Shown here: positions 33,836 to 45,300 of the stretch, piece after piece
Layout of the letters: each line of letters starts with the position of its first letter
Numbering within the stretch: position 1 is the stretch's first letter
Assembly (NCBI GenBank): GCA_905116865.2
Contig: CAJHNH020002090.1
Location: 208,501-272,500 of the forward strand
From: Candidula unifasciata
Taxonomy: Eukaryota; Mollusca; Gastropoda; Stylommatophora; Geomitridae
Direction of reading: 5' to 3'
DNA: 64,000 nt
The notes under the pieces: model-generated
Seen by the model: the letters and a program-made list of their open reading frames with translations, nothing else
Told to the model about the DNA's origin: nothing
The model's database searches: none
Program-made: the position numbers and the translations under genes

Positions 33836-34087
33836 CTGACCCCTGATGAGGACAACATGTACTAGACACAGTGAGACTGCAACAGGCACACAGGCATTTC
33901 TAATGATGATGAAATGCTGGAAATGTTTTCATTTATTGTCTGCTGGCATAGATTATGGTCATTGCCAGTCCTCAATTCCATCACTAAATACAAGAATTAA
34001 CAACTTAAAATGATGTAGTTCAAATACAAACAATACATATGAAGCCAATTAAATGAACTTGTTAGTGCCATCAGTTCAAGAAAATGG

Positions 34088-35075
34088 ATACATCAGTAAG
34101 GAAACTCTTCAATGACTACTGATTAACTCTTTGAAGACTAATTGCCAGTTAACTGGTTCTGAATTTATCCAGATCAGACTTTTGACCAGTATACTGGCGA
34201 ATCACAGAGACAGTCTAATTTTGTTCCATTTGCAGGGGAAAACAAATTTTTATAAACATGTTTTGAAAAACTAGGATTAGCAAAATGAAGTCCATTCGTT
34301 TGTGATGTTCCACATGGCTTTTGCGTCACTTTCTTATTAAAAAAAAATTATTTATATTTAATACAATTTTTATGTGATTTTTTTATACCAAATAATAAGG
34401 GAAACCTTCTAGAACTGTTCATACTGCTCTGTTGTTGTTGAATCTCTGCCAGATGGTGACAACAGTCTTGATATTATGACCTATATGTTGGTGACAAACC
34501 TATTGGCAATAATTTAGTTTAGGATATGAAGATTGAACAAAATATTTCAATCGGATCATCTGTTTTAATCAGCTGTTTTTCCAATTTTTGGTTGTTGTGA
34601 AATGTGACATGTCATACAAAAATGAAAAAAATGATCATAACATCCAGAGTATTTTAATTAATTGTTTCACTAAAGACTAGCTAATACATCATTGAACAGA
34701 GAAGGCATGCACATTCTTAGAATTGTACAGAAATATTGCTAACAAGTAAGAAAGTAATTTAAGCACAAAACTGTATATGTGAATAATCTTTATATGTGTC
34801 TAACATCCTTGAATATTGTGTGATTTTAATAATATTTTGTTGTAATACTGACACTTAAAGAGTTTAGATTTATTCTGCACTCATTTATCTTTAATTTGAT
34901 TTATTATACAGCTAATATGTTTTTCAGGAAGGTTTTAACCTTGTCATGTTGCAGTAAAAAAATGTAACGCTGTCCAAACCCCAGAACAAAATGTGGTCCT
35001 GAAAGAGTTAAGGAGACGGAGTAGGTATGGGAATGTCCTGAGTGCAGTGATGTCAGTTCTTGATTCATTCATTCA
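34088..35075 (+). mobile_element. LINE-A 3' tail interrupted by a TTAA element
   Basis: 34088-34126 (TACATCAGTAAGGAAACTC, then TTCAATGACTACTGATTAA) and 35008-35075 (TTAAGGAGACGGAGTAGG, then GAATGTCCTGAGTGCAGTG) together reproduce the LINE-A tail with one TTAA counted once. The intact tail near 60650-60755 shows the same order. The tail is therefore the host of the element at 34127-35007. Confidence 0.85.
34127..35007 (+). mobile_element. TTAA-flanked (piggyBac-like) non-autonomous element, copy A
   Basis: An 881-bp element bounded by TTAA on both sides (34123-34126, 35008-35011). Its short inverted ends are CTCTTTGAAGAC on the left and, read inwards, CTCTTTCAGGAC on the right. The TTAA duplication is characteristic of piggyBac transposons. 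No transposase frame is visible, so it would be non-autonomous. It is AT-rich. A second copy lies in opposite orientation at 35383-36251. Confidence 0.82.
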
Positions 35076-35382
35076 TTCAGACTAGGAAATCCATTCAAGG
35101 AAGTGAAATGCTGAAGCTTGCTTTGGGCAATGATAAAACAGCAAAACAAGAAATAATGGCTAAAGAAGGATAAACAAATAAAGTTAAACAAAGTAAGATA
35201 AGACAGCATATGTTCATAGACTACCTCGAACAGGCAGCTAAGAATAAAAACAGCAAAGTACAATATATACATTAAAACTAATACTTTAAAAATGTGGGGT
35301 GGTCCCACTAAAAGCAGGGATGGCAAAATTTTAACATCTGATGCTGAGCAAATAAATAACAAATAAAAAAAAAAAAAACACA

Positions 35383-36251
35383 GAGAACATAGAATTTTTT
35401 CTGGGGTTTGGACAGCATTAATTTTGACCTAAACTTTTTTTAACTGTAAGTTGACAAAGCTGAGACCTTCCTGAAGACAAAGTATTGGCTGTACCGGGAC
35501 ATACAATATATACAATTAAAGAGAAATTAGCACACAATAAATCTAAACAATAAAGTGTCAGTGTTACAACAAAATGTTAGTAAAATCACACATTAGACAT
35601 ATATTAAGATTATTCACATCAAAAAATGTTTGCTTACCTTACTTTTTATTTTTTTTTCCAGCAAAACTGCTATCTATTTTAAAGAATTCACATGTCTTCT
35701 CTGTTCAATTGTGTATCAGCTCATCTTTATTTGAAACAAATAATTAAAATACTCTGGATGTTATGACCATTTCTGTATGGCATGTCAGATTTCACAACAA
35801 CCGACATCGGGAAAACAGCTGATCGAAACAGAGATAATCTGACTCAAATATTTTATTCAATTTTCATCCTAACCTAAATTATCGGCAATAGGTTTAGAAC
35901 ATGTATTTTCAATCATATCATCAAAATTTGTGTCCATATATGGCTGAAATTCATCAGTGATAGAGTAGTATAAACAGTTCTAGACCTTTTCCCATATCAC
36001 TTGGTCTAGAAAAATCACACAAAAATGTAACATATCTAATTCATTTAAAACAATTAGAAAGTGATGCAAACACAATGCTGAGCTTCCAAAGCGAAAGGAT
36101 TTCATTTCACTAATTTTAGTCTTTCAAAACATGTTCATTCAAATTTGTTTTCTAAGCAGATACAATATTAGAGTGTCTCTATAAAGCGCCACTACAGTGG
36201 CGAACGGGATGGATTCAAAAGCCACTTAAGTGGAGATCAGTCTGTAAAGAG
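35383..36251 (-). mobile_element. TTAA-flanked element, copy B (inverted, one end lost)
   Basis: Reverse complement of copy A over most of its length, with shared words such as AACATGTTTTGAAA, ATAACATCCAGAGTATTTTAA and GCTGTCCAAACCCCAGAA. Its outer end carries TTAA (36252-36255) and CTCTTT. The inner end near 35383 diverges before the terminal repeat and runs into an A-rich stretch. Copies A and B form a large inverted repeat with a spacer of about 370 bases. Confidence 0.85.
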
Positions 36252-36255
36252 TTAA

Positions 36256-37553
<1,298 letters not shown>

Positions 37554-37870
37554 TTAGAGTTCAACCTCGACATCTTCAATCCATCTGCAATTCACTATAA
37601 AAGATCTCAATAGGGACTCTACCATCCTCCATTCTCCAAGTAAGACCCAGACATCTGAGCCTTCATTGAGAAAACTATTGAGATACCTCAGTGTTTGTGA
37701 TCTAGTCCTGCCACTTAATGACAAGCAGTTTCTTAGGCATCGCATATGAAAGCTATTTAGCCATTTCCACTGGTGCAAGTAAGCTGACCACATTTTACTA
37801 CCATAAAGAAGAGAACCTTGCCTTATCAGAGGCAGGTCTTGCTAGCCATACTTGTCATCGTCATGGCCGT
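37554..37870 (-). mobile_element. LINE-E: C-terminal LINE fragment
   Basis: The minus strand encodes LHQWKWLNSFHMRCLRNCLS and, in family order, TRSQTLRYLN and WVLLGEWRM. The pattern L-FH-RCLR-IL...RWxGHV is common to the post-RT region of several animal LINEs. Only this region remains, directly beside the LINE-D fragment. Confidence 0.55.
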
Positions 37871-37944
37871 GATTTCCATGCCTCCCTGTAGCATAATAAA
37901 ACACTACCATCTGGAAAAGAGGAATGTGGCAACCATATGTATCA

Positions 37945-38770
37945 TCATCAAGTGCCTTGCCGACTGACGTGGGTGATTATGCCTCTCCACAATTTGCGAT
38001 TCGCAACTGTGTGTATCAGCTCATGTGTTACCCTCCATGCTATGACAAAAGGCTGTCAAGAATCTTCTTAGGTTGTTTTCCTCTGTCTCTCTTTCCAAAG
38101 ATCTTTCCAGTGGTCACATGTTCCAGTTTCCCTTTTCTCATAAAATGACAACAAAATTATGACCGTCTCTTTCTGATGATTGTGATAAGTTGTCTTTGAG
38201 CCCTCACCTTTTTTGAAACCTCTGGGTTGCTCTATTTTACCTGTCCAAAATATTTTAAGGACTCTTCTGTAAAACTACATCTCTACAAACTACATCATTG
38301 TTTAGAATTTATCCAGGATTCATAGCCATATGTTAAAACTGGGTCTTTGTAAATGCAAGAATAATTTTCCTAACCTCCAATGACATGGATTTATTGCAAA
38401 AAATGTTCTTCATTATATAAAATGCAGTTTTGGCCTGTCCTATTCTGTTCTTTATCTCTATGATACATCTTCCGTCAAATGCTATCCATGTGCCTAGATA
38501 CTTAAATTTCTGTTACATACTTAGTTGGTCTTATAGATGTCATCTTACTACCTAGGTATGCAAAACTGTTCACTTTTTCATAAAATGTATGTACTTGCCA
38601 TAAATAACAACTTTGACTTTTATTATACATTTAGGCACTATTATTTTCTTGGAAATCACCATTACTTTTGTTTTCCCATTAATCATACTTTCTGCCACCA
38701 ACATATCTATCAATTCCTGTAGTTTTCTGACGTTGCTATCAAAACCATGTCATAAGTACAACATAGATTG
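37945..38770 (-). mobile_element. LINE-D copy 2: 3' part with GAT tail
   Basis: This runs parallel to the copy at 43548-44366 along its length: the tail GATGATGATG, CACGTCAGTCGGCAAGG, the GAxATGTGG region, then post-RT coding remnants and the KYLG region. It is more degenerate than that copy, has no long frame, and carries an extra 60-70 bases around 38525-38595. Confidence 0.75.
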
Positions 38771-39226
38771 TTTATGTTATGACCACCAACCACAATTTCT
38801 GGCCCATCCATTATAGATCCCATTTTATATATATATATATTAAAACATGTGTACTGAATAACAGATTTAATAAAAATGAAATGTGATTTCTAATATGATT
38901 ATTATAGGACACAACACTTTCTTTTCCCTCCCGATTATTCTAAAATGGTGGGTTACTGTAGTGTATAATAAATGATTATATTCCTGCCTCGCAGTGACAA
39001 TGTTTTAGCTGTGATCAAACCAAGTGTATGCACTGACGTGACGAAGACAATGTATAAGTGCCTTGTTAAAAAATAATGGCATAGCATTCACAAATTCAAT
39101 AAATGGTATTGTCAAAAATCCTATACAAATAGAAATTGATATGAAACTGCTTTTATGATGATATGTCTGCAAGAAGAGGTAGTGCATGTTTCTGTTTTTG
39201 GAGTGCCTAGTGAATATCTGGGATTC
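38771..39226. other. AT-rich non-coding sequence
   Basis: Contains a short TA run near 38826; no gene recognised. Confidence 0.45.
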
Positions 39227-39234
39227 TTCTGCAG

Positions 39235-39391
39235 CAGCGGTTCTCAACCTGCTGGTCGCGACCCTTTCACAGGGGTCATCAGAAAACATATATTAATAGA
39301 AGTTATGAAGGAAAATATTTGTTTGGGGGTCACCACAACATGAGGGAAATGTATTAAAGGGTTACGGCATTAGGAAGGTTGAAAGCCACTG
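39235..39391 (+). mobile_element. SPIN-like hAT MITE with 8-bp target duplication
   Basis: A 157-bp element beginning CAGCGGTTCTCAACCTG and ending AGGTTGAAAGCCACTG, which are imperfect inverted repeats. Inside are GGTCGCGACCC, TTTCACAGGGGTCATC, GGGGGTCACCACAACATGAG and GTATTAAAGGGTTACGGCAT. This order and wording match the non-autonomous form of SPIN, a hAT transposon known from tetrapods and some invertebrates, with an internal deletion after GGTCGCGACCC. TTCTGCAG (39227-39234) and TTATGCAG (39392-39399) form the 8-bp target duplication typical of hAT, with one mismatch. The identification is from memory of the family; the structural evidence is direct. Confidence 0.88.
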
Positions 39392-39399
39392 TTATGCAG

Positions 39400-40840
39400 A
39401 TATGCGCATTTTATAAAAAGAATGAGAATTTATATAGTGGTTATTCCCAGCCTGGTTGGACTTCAGGTTACTGTATAACTACTGGAGGCCCCAATACAAC
39501 CATGGTGGCTGAAGGGCGCTTCCGGGGTTTATACATACTTGATTCTTATCCTTGAGGTGTTATTTCTGTTATTTGCAGCAATGGAGGGGACACATGACAC
39601 ACACATACAGCATTTTGTCATATTTACTGGTCACTGTGGTGCTAAGTATGATAGATTCAGAAATATTCAAGCCAGTCACAAAGAGGAATGAGGTAACACT
39701 CAGTAAACAGTGTTAAGACACTTTCCTCTACAAGGAAAGATGTCCATTTTATGCTAGCTTAGGCAAATGTATAAAAAGATTGATTAAAAATGTCTGAATT
39801 CACTTTTATGTCACAGTATGTGACAGTTGCAATTTTAAGTTAAAGTTAAACGTTACATGTGTACAGTAATGGTTATTTATTTAGCATGATTAACATTTTT
39901 GTAAAGCATTATATAATTATAATATTTAACAGGATATGTAAGTTATACAATTATTACCACATTTCACCTGGTGAACATAAATCCAGATGGACCACACATT
40001 AGATAATATTATTTTACATTTGTATATTTAATTAAAACTGTGGTGATACTAACAAATAATTAACCTCGGGATAAATAATGAGTGTCCATAAACACAATAG
40101 TTGTACTTATTTCTTGTTTAACAGAAAAAGTTGCAAACTGTCATTGATTAACAAAATAAATTCCAATAAACTTACTGCACAAAACTATAATGCAATGTCC
40201 AGACTATAAACATAAATTTATTCATGAATATTAATACTTACATGATTTTTATTTGCCTTAGCTTAAACACTCTTCACAAATTGAGGTTGTCCAGTCTTGC
40301 ATTTTCAGCATTTTCTTGGTCTGAACAACTTATGTGTATTATACAATTTTCCTGTGTAGATTAAATATCTCAAACAATTGCTATTTTTAGTTATGCATTC
40401 TATTAAATCCATAGACATCTCTATCGTCTCTAACCTTACGTAATAAAGAATTGGTAGAATTTTTTTATTATCATTTAACAATTTTTAAAATGATGGGAAA
40501 AAACATAAGGTCACTGTTATACTGAAGATTTATACAATTACTGATGAATGAATCAGACATCATAGTTTTTACGATAATTCACATTTCAACATTACTGACA
40601 CACATGCACGTGCACGTCTCTGCACATACACACACACACACATAAAAGTGGTGAAAAATCTATTTTACTATTAATTGTTTTCACATGAGCATATTAAAAC
40701 ATCTATAGTTACTGATAATTCTACTTTTTTTCTCTTCCCACTTTCCCACACACACACACACTCACACAAGTGGTGACAAGCCTATTTTATTATTAATTAT
40801 TTTCACATGTGCATAAGAACATTTCTAAAATGTATGATAA

Positions 40841-40841
<1 letters not shown>
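39400..40841. other. AT-rich non-coding sequence
   Basis: No gene. 39457-39535 weakly resembles SINE-5 (GGCCCCAATACAAC, then TTCCGGGGTTTA). Two short (CA)n blocks, near 40630 and 40750, are each followed by similar sequence (GTGGTGA, then CTATTTTA-TATTAATT and TTTTCACATG). This suggests a small duplication of about 120 bases. Confidence 0.45.

Positions 40842-40899
<58 letters not shown>
40842..40899. repeat. (CT)n microsatellite, about 58 bp
   Basis: Perfect CT dinucleotides, followed by CGCATGCACGTACGC. Confidence 0.97.
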
Positions 40900-40903
<4 letters not shown>

Positions 40904-41172
40904 GCACGTACGCTCGCACGCATGCAGACACACAAAAACCAAGAAAACAGAGAGGTGGTACAAACTGAAAAGATATATTGACACTCAAACAAACACATGT
41001 ACAGAGAAGCTGAGAAGTTGAATTTATTATAAAAATATATAATATTTTAATTAAACTGTCATTATTAGTAAATTATTTAACAGTTATTAAAGTATACATT
41101 AATCTGTAAAACACGCAATAATAAAATATTATTACTGATAACAGGTAGGTATTTACAAAAGTGTACAGCAAC

Positions 41173-41398
41173 AACATCTGTGGCTTAGGCACTGCAAATA
41201 CGCTTCATAATGCCAGAGTGCCAGGTTCAATTCCAGCTGTGGAATATTTGTCATGAACTAGTTTCGACAGTATCGAGTCGATCATTCAGTAAGCAATGGC
41301 AAACTACTAAACATAAAATTTGCCTAGAAAAACCACAACAGCTAATAAATGTTGTGGTTGGTTCTGCAGTGTCCTGTAAAGGATACACAACTAACATT
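41173..41398 (+). mobile_element. SINE-1 copy 2
   Basis: Matches the copy at 7209-7444 throughout: CTGTGGCTTAGGC, GCTTCATAATGCC, GGTTCAATTCCAGCTG (B box with one change), GTTTCGACAGT, AGCAATGGCAAACTACT, TTTGCCTAGAAAAACC and CCTGTAAAGGATACACAAC. It is more diverged than copy 1 and lies just outside the 3' end of the ATP8B-like gene. Confidence 0.85.
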
Positions 41399-41531
41399 AA
41401 CAGCAACAAATCAATAAAACAATGTGATAAAAATATGCATATTTTAAAAAAAGAAGTGAATATGAAAAAAAAAAAAAACTTGTTTGTAAAAAAAAAAATA
41501 AAAAAAAAAAAAATTTTGCCAAATATATCTC

Positions 41532-41537
41532 TTTAAT
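41532..41537 (-). promoter_or_regulatory. possible polyadenylation signal of the flippase gene
   Basis: On the minus strand, ATTAAA lies about 177 bases past the flippase stop codon and is followed by a T-rich stretch. No AATAAA occurs closer to the stop. ATTAAA is the common natural variant of the signal. Confidence 0.45.
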
Positions 41538-41713
41538 ACACAACTAACTATATTCTGAAAACAGAGCAGAACAATAAATTGAAGGAAAATTTAAATGATT
41601 CAATGAAGTAAAGAACTGATAAGAAAAAACAATCATGGATACCACTATTTGCACTTTTATCACAATTAGTCAGGAAAGGTCAGGAATAAACATAGGATAT
41701 GCACTACATTTTG

Positions 41714-42367
41714 TCACAATCGCTCAACAAAAACTATACTGCTGCCACCATTTCTGCTGTCTGTTTTAATACTACCAGTCTTCAAATGGTTCTCCATGGC
41801 AGGGCCGTCCATAGGATCTGATCTCCAATTGTGTGCTTTTTGCAGATTGGTCTGGTGTGCCTTTCCATTGCTAGAGCCCCCCTCACCAAATCCTCTAATC
41901 ACCTTGGTCAGCACTACAGATGAGCTGTCCTTGTCTCTTGCCCGATCTCTCATATTTATGCCACTAGTGATGAGCTCACCAAAACCTGCCTGGTGAGCAA
42001 ATGCATAGCCTGAGCGTACTGATCGACTGCTTCTGCGCATTGTAGATGTGCGACGCAATCCTAACTCTTGTCCAAGTTTGGATTTGGATTTCTTAATTCT
42101 TTGCCGCAGTCTTACCCGATCTGATAGTGTTGGGATAATGTTAGTTGTATAAAACCGGTAGGCCACCACTGGCAATAAAAGTAGTGTGCTGGTGATTAGA
42201 ACACATAACCAAAATGATGGCTGAGCAAAAGTCTGCAGTGCCACTCCTGAATATTTGTATCGGATAGCATCCGAATAAAATGCCAGATGGAAGCAGAAAT
42301 AGTAGATGATGCTTCCCCATATTACAAAATGGTTGAAACCTGTCCAGTAGCTGGTATCAAGTGCACA
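41714..42367 (-). CDS. ATP8B: flippase exon g (M9-M10 and cytosolic tail, stop)
   Basis: The acceptor is CCTGACAG before TGTGCACTTG. It encodes [20 protein letters not shown] and then M9, [20 protein letters not shown] as M10, and a basic tail of about 125 residues. The tail includes a Ser/Arg-rich stretch ([20 protein letters not shown]) and [17 protein letters not shown]. The last residues are SSIVFVERL, followed by a stop at 41714-41716. Terminal exon; 217 codons before the stop. Confidence 0.96.
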   Translation of the reverse strand, partial: CALDTSYWTGFNHFVIWGSIIYYFCFHLAFYSDAIRYKYSGVALQTFAQPSFWLCVLITSTLLLLPVVAYRFYTTNIIPTLSDRVRLRQRIKKSKSKLGQELGLRRTSTMRRSSRSVRSGYAFAHQAGFGELITSGINMRDRARDKDSSSVVLTKVIRGFGEGGSSNGKAHQTNLQKAHNWRSDPMDGPAMENHLKTGSIKTDSRNGGSSIVFVERL

Positions 42368-45300
42368 CTGTCAGGAAGTAAGAAAAACAATTATTTTTGC
42401 ATCTATACAATTAAGTTCATAAACAAACAGTTCAGTTACATCTGTAAGTGAATGACAGTTACAGTTTAAATAATGAGAACACAAACAATTTATTCCATGA
42501 CATATTATGCTAAATCTTGTCAGATGCATTACTACAGAATTTACAGTATCACACAATGAAATTCAAATCCCTTTAAATAGAAAAAAATACCTGACAGATG
42601 CAAGAGCGGTGCTTCAGGCACCACAATCTGGAAAACTATCTGGTATACAAACACTGCTCTACAAACTAGGCAGCCGATGTAAGTAACTATGCAGTGGATA
42701 TCATCCCACTGTAGAGTTTCCGGAAATGAAAGGGCTGATTAACTAGCTAAGGAAGGTGCAAATGAAGAACAACCTGACGTACCAGCCACTTATCAACAAA
42801 TGAAGAGAATAATCAAATCTATCAGTAAGCCACCAAAACAGGCACAAGACGATTACTATTTTATGGACAGACCAGAGCAAGTTATGATTCTACGCCCTAG
42901 AACAGGACACAATCGACTTGATGTATAATGTGTATAATGTGCGGCAATGGAATTAGTATGATCTGTTTTAATGTGTAACACTTGTGAAATTTCAAAATTG
43001 CATTACCACTCCATGGGTTTCTGATACTAAACCCCTTGAGACACAAAGAGTGAATTAATGCTAAAAAAAAAAAAAAAAAACTACAAAGAAAATTAAACTA
43101 GTTTAGTAAAATATGGTTTAGAGGGACACATGACATGTTGTAGGAAAGAAAAATGGTGGACATGAAAACTATGAGTTGTTCAATAGGATTCAGAGAAACT
43201 TCAGGTGAAAAATATGAGAGTAGGAGATTCTTGCACATTTGTTATAGTTAATACCTATCACAGCTCAGTAAGAGCCACAAAAATGGCAGTGTCTCAGGAT
43301 GTTATGCAAGAGAAACCAGTGGTTGTTATTGAGGAGAAAATCAATGATAAAAGGACATGGGAGGGTTAAGAACATACATAGCAACAGTCTAGAACTGGAA
43401 GGCATATTGATCCCAAATGACTCAGTTTGCATGATTACAGAAGGACAAGGCAAACTAGAAGGTCAGAGGTATAGGCAGTGTGATATATCCAACCTTTGTA
43501 AAATCACCTAATACCCATCTCTGCAAACGAGACACTTTTGGTTGTCATGAACATCATCATTTTCCCTGTAGTATTCTGGTTCAGAAAAGCAGAAACCCAC
43601 AAAACATCGTCTCTGTCTCTTGCCGACTGGCGTGGGCGATCATGCCTCTCCATAATCTGCGATCTCCTGCAGCATGTATCAGTTTGTGTGCCGACACACC
43701 TACATGCCATGCAACAAGACTGTCAAGCATCTTCTCTCGTTGTCTTCCTCTATCTCTCCTTCCACATATCTTTCAAATGGTCACAAAATGTTCTATTTTC
43801 CCTGTTCTCATAACATGGCCGAAAAATGATGACTGTCTACTTCTGATGTCTGTGATAAGTTGTCTTCGGGCTCCCGCCTCTTTCAAAACCTCTTGGTTGC
43901 TCTTTTTGGCTGTCCAAGGTATTCTAAGCATTCTTCTGTAAAACCACATCTACGCGGCCTCCAGAAATTGTTTGGCCTGCCTACCGATTGTCCAGTATTC
44001 ACAGCCATATGTTAAAACTGGATGTATGTAGCAAGCAAGAATTCTTTTTCTAACTCTCAATCACAAGGATATTTTGCACAAGATGTTTTTCATTTTATAA
44101 AATGCAGTTTTTGCCTGTCCTATTTTATTTCTCATCTCAGTTCTGCATCTTCCATCTGATGTTATCCATGTGCCCAGATACTTAAATTTCTGTACTTGTC
44201 CTAAAATAACACCATCAACTTTTATTACACATTTAGGAATAATTCGTTTCTTTGATACCACCATTACTTCTGTTTTCCCATTATTCAAACTGAGGCCCAT
44301 TCTTCCACTTTCTAACACCACAATGTCTATTATTTCCTGTAGTTGTTTCTGACTTGGTGCTATCAAGACTGAAAGCGTCTTACCAGCCTAAAAAACTCAT
44401 GCAGTGTATAGTTTGCTTTTGTTTTTGTTGAAAGGATAAAGCAGAGAAATCAGGTGAATGTGAGAATTTGTAGACAAGCCAATAAGTTATTCTGGCACCT
44501 TTACTGGTCTATGAATGTCACAGCAAGATGTTGAGTGATTCTTTATTTTTAAGCCCCCTTTTTGATATGGCAGTGGGTAAAGAGACCACATTTATAACCA
44601 GGCATCAGGAACAGGCAGATCAAAAGGATATGATATGCAGATTATGCATTAAGACAGCCATTTAAAAAATATGTGCAGAAGTGAATTGGGCATTAATTGC
44701 TATGCCACAGCAGAAAGAACATTCAGGCCATGTTTTTCAAGGAAATCAAGGACTCACAACTTTAACTTACCCTCAAATTTACTGTTATCACAAGAGCACT
44801 GGCTACAACCAACCCAAGACTCTGGGTGTCTGTGACATCTTTTCCTATGGAATCAACACCCATGTTGAATGTTCCATATGGAATAAAGAACAGGATAAGG
44901 GAGGACACAACACCCTCTGCTACACTCCAGGAAAATAACTTCTTGTTGAACAGGACATTTTTTACACCAGGTTCATATAATTTTGGATATCTCAAGCAGT
45001 GGCTGTCATTCACATCCTGAAAAGTGCAGATTTGTTAAATAGTGATTAAAATTGCAAAATAATATTCTGCAATTAAGTACTTAATTTGCATGCACGGATG
45101 AGCGCATGCATGCACACACACACACACATCCTCAAACAAATAGATACTTGTGACTGCTGTCCCTGCTTTTTGTCTTTTCACTTTCTAAAATTTATATCAT
45201 CTGTTTTTCTGCTTTGAATGAAATAAACTGATATGCCTGGTGGTACCAACATATCACATCATCAAGTTTCTTGCCAAATGGCAAGACCAATAATGCTTCT

